Positions 6,089 to 7,600 of a DNA stretch of 7,600 bases are shown in pieces; the first letter of the stretch is position 1, and each line of letters opens with the position of its first letter. The stretch is from Alkanindiges sp. (GTDB taxonomy: Bacteria > Pseudomonadota > Gammaproteobacteria > Pseudomonadales > Moraxellaceae), in assembly GCA_030152125.1 (NCBI GenBank), contig JASLIR010000156.1:1-7600 (forward strand), read 5' to 3'. The notes under the pieces were generated by a model. It worked only from the letters and a program-made list of their open reading frames with translations, made no database searches and was not told the origin of the DNA. A program made the position numbers and the translations under genes.

Positions 6089-7469
6089 CAAACAACGTTG
6101 GATGGGTGGCGTTGTTTTACTAAGCGGTGGTGCGTTACTGGCAGCCCTGCTCCTTAAAGGGCAGGGTCAGGAAGCCTTATACCCGAATGATCCTGTGCAA
6201 ACCCAGACGGCGCAGCAACAGACGCCGGTAGCTAACCCACAATCTACCGATCCGCTGGACCCTGTGCGTCTGCAGCCGCTGGCGATAGATGTTGAAACCG
6301 AGCAGCGCTTGCTGGAAGAGCAGCGCAAGCAGCGTGAAAAAAGTGTAGCTGAGCAGGAAGCACGTTCTGCCGAATTTCTGGCACGCCAGCAACAGGCCGA
6401 AGCAGATGCGGCACGGCGTGCAGCGGAAGAATATGCAGCACAGCTGGCCAAGCGCCAGGCCAGGCTGGATTCGCAGCAGGAAAGTTCGGACTCCCTTGCG
6501 CCTGAACTGATTGATGATGATGCTGCACAAAAAGCCAAGGCGCAACGCGAAGAGATTGAACGCCTGGCAGCTCAGGCCAATATCCGTGCTGATGCGGCCA
6601 GAGAGGCCAGTGCTGATGCAGAGAAGCAGGCATTAGCTGCCCGTGACAAGGCAGACCGTGCCCGTACCGAAAAAGAGGCACTGCAAAAAGCACAGGCCGA
6701 TAAGCGTGAGAAAGAGGCCAAGGCTTTAGAGGCGAGGAAAAAAGCCGATGCCGAAGCCAAAAAGAAACAGGCTGAAGAAGACGCTAAATTAGCTGCCAAG
6801 CAAAAAGCCAAACAGGAAGCTGACGCCAAAGCCGAAGCATTGGCCGCAAAAAAGCAGGCCGAAGCAGACCGCAAGAAAGAAAAGGAGCAGCAGGTTTTAG
6901 CTGAAAAGCAAAAAGCTGAAGAGCTGGCTGCTAAAAAGAAAGCCGATGCTGAAGCTAAAAAGAAACAGGTTGAAGATGAGGCTAAACTAGCTGCCAAACA
7001 GAAGGCTGATGATGAAGCCAAAGCCAAAGCAGAAAAATTGTCAGCCCGGAAAAAAGCGGAAGAAGAAGCCAAAAGCAAAGAGGCTGACTTAGCGGCTAAA
7101 AAGAAAGCAGAGGCAGACAAGAAAAATGCTGATCAAGCCAAAAGCAGCGGCCCCGATAAAGACTTGAAAGACGCCAGGCATAAACTTGAGGAAGAGCGTG
7201 GCCGCGCGATTCTGGAAGGCGACAACAAGCCGTGGATGGTGCAAATCGCCATTGCAGCCACCCAAGCCAATGCAGATGCTATGGTGGCTGATTTACGCGC
7301 CAAGGGCTATAAGGTAAAAACCAGCCAGACTTCCAAAGGGATTCGTGTGATGGTGGGGCCGGAAAAAGGCCGTACTGCGGCGGATGCCTTGCGTAATCAG
7401 GTCGCCAAAGACCCTAGTATTAATGCCAAAAGTGCCTGGGTTATTGACTGGCAGCCACCAACCAACTAA
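6075..7469 (+). CDS. Membrane-anchored coiled-coil protein with C-terminal SPOR domain (DedD position)
   Basis: A 464-residue bitopic inner-membrane protein. A short basic N-terminus (MAMNNKQRW) is followed by one membrane helix (about 11-28), so most of the protein should be periplasmic. Residues 35-70 are Pro/Gln-rich and flexible. Two Pro-free stretches rich in Ala, Lys, Glu and Gln follow (69-142 and 144-359) and resemble the TolA stalk. A SPOR domain covers about 385-464 (KPWMVQIAI at the first strand, GYKVKT, GIRVMVGP, AWVIDWQ at the end). SPOR domains bind peptidoglycan with stripped peptides at the division septum, so a division or envelope role is likely. The place after folC is that of dedD in enteric bacteria, but this stalk is far longer than that of DedD. 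Residues 221-261 are repeated at 287-327. The gene overlaps folC by 14 bp and ends in a strong terminator. The domain calls are secure; the precise role is inferred. Confidence 0.9.
   Translation: MAMNNKQRWMGGVVLLSGGALLAALLLKGQGQEALYPNDPVQTQTAQQQTPVANPQSTDPLDPVRLQPLAIDVETEQRLLEEQRKQREKSVAEQEARSAEFLARQQQAEADAARRAAEEYAAQLAKRQARLDSQQESSDSLAPELIDDDAAQKAKAQREEIERLAAQANIRADAAREASADAEKQALAARDKADRARTEKEALQKAQADKREKEAKALEARKKADAEAKKKQAEEDAKLAAKQKAKQEADAKAEALAAKKQAEADRKKEKEQQVLAEKQKAEELAAKKKADAEAKKKQVEDEAKLAAKQKADDEAKAKAEKLSARKKAEEEAKSKEADLAAKKKAEADKKNADQAKSSGPDKDLKDARHKLEEERGRAILEGDNKPWMVQIAIAATQANADAMVADLRAKGYKVKTSQTSKGIRVMVGPEKGRTAADALRNQVAKDPSINAKSAWVIDWQPPTN
6735..7058 (+). repeat. Internal duplication in the SPOR-protein stalk (198-bp period)
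   Basis: Residues 221-261 (DNA about 6735-6857), containing KKADAEAKKKQAEEDAKLAA, recur 66 residues later at 287-327 (about 6933-7055) with KKADAEAKKKQVEDEAKLAA. Many third-codon positions differ, so the duplication is not very recent. A shorter echo, LAAKKKAEADKK, follows at residues 339-350. The repeat keeps the reading frame and the Ala/Lys/Glu helix pattern. Confidence 0.7.
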
Positions 7470-7510
7470 TCACCGCTAAGGGCCAACCAGCCATGGTTCC
7501 GGCTTTAAAT

Positions 7511-7544
7511 AAAATAAGCGTGTAAAAGTACACGCTTATTTTTT
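7511..7544 (+). terminator. Strong rho-independent terminator after the SPOR gene
   Basis: AAAATAAGCGTGTA (7511-7524) and TACACGCTTATTTT (7529-7542) form a perfect 14-bp stem with a 4-base loop AAAG, followed by a run of six T ending at 7544. It lies 42 bases after the SPOR stop codon and ends the trpA-accD-folC-SPOR cluster. The A run on the left arm means it could also work on the minus strand. Confidence 0.93.
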
Positions 7545-7600
7545 ATCTCTCATTCAGTATAGTCAAACCACTGAACTTTGTGTACAGACACAGGAAGCCG
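7545..7600 (+). other. Possible 5' region of the next gene
   Basis: No ORF starts before the window ends. TATAGT at 7558-7563 resembles a -10 box but lacks a good -35. AGGAAG at 7593-7598 resembles a ribosome binding site, so a plus-strand gene may begin just beyond the window. From the usual order in related genomes cvpA would be a reasonable guess, but nothing here shows it. Confidence 0.25.

Noticed and set aside
6572..7120. Minus-strand ORF of 182 codons rich in Ala, Ser and Phe
   Set aside because: It is the mirror of the Ala/Lys/Glu repeat of the SPOR protein (AAA/GCC codons read as TTT/GGC), so it is a composition shadow.
1..7600. tRNA, rRNA, CRISPR array, insertion sequence or attachment site
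   Set aside because: No cloverleaf, rRNA segment, regular direct-repeat/spacer pattern or transposase frame was seen on either strand by eye.

Overview
The window looks like a piece of a gammaproteobacterial chromosome, most likely from the family Moraxellaceae (Acinetobacter and relatives). The best evidence is the AccD protein. Its N-terminal extension, its zinc-finger spacing and its variant catalytic-core wording (THPVYGGVTAS, FAGKRVIEQTV, EPFQRAEF) match the Acinetobacter-type AccD as I remember it, rather than the usual TDPTxGGVxAS / FAGPRVIEQT form. The order trpA-accD-folC-SPOR protein fits the same group. Base composition is close to balanced by eye, so this may be a higher-GC member of the family. 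This assignment rests on recall, not on a search.

Left part (1-2811): a truncated SAM-dependent O-methyltransferase gene (minus strand) starts back to back with a plus-strand gene for a divergent sirtuin (Sir2) protein. A 106-bp intergenic region separates them and carries a consensus -35 hexamer and a mirrored AAGGTTC element in front of each start. The sirtuin gene converges with an NhaC-family Na+/H+ antiporter gene (minus strand); the two stop codons are only 9 bp apart and no obvious terminator lies between them.

Middle gap (2812-3029): 218 bp between the divergent antiporter gene and trpA. It holds a widely spaced perfect 10-bp inverted repeat, a small hairpin, a doubtful 35-codon minus-strand ORF, a candidate trpA promoter and a clear trpA ribosome binding site.

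Right part (3030-7544): a compact plus-strand cluster, probably one operon. trpA (tryptophan synthase alpha) overlaps accD (acetyl-CoA carboxylase carboxyltransferase beta) by ATGA. After 36 bp comes folC (folylpolyglutamate/dihydrofolate synthase), which overlaps by 14 bp a gene for a membrane-anchored, TolA-like coiled-coil SPOR-domain protein (positional equivalent of DedD). A perfect 14-bp-stem terminator ends the unit. trpB is not next to trpA. The cluster joins amino-acid, fatty-acid and folate synthesis with a cell-envelope/division protein, an arrangement common in proteobacteria.

Most of the window is housekeeping DNA. I did not find a convincing new multi-gene system, CRISPR array, mobile element or RNA gene. 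The items most worth a second look are the sirtuin with altered NAD-pocket motifs, the mirrored elements between the sirtuin and methyltransferase genes, the structured gap before trpA, and the internal duplication in the SPOR protein.
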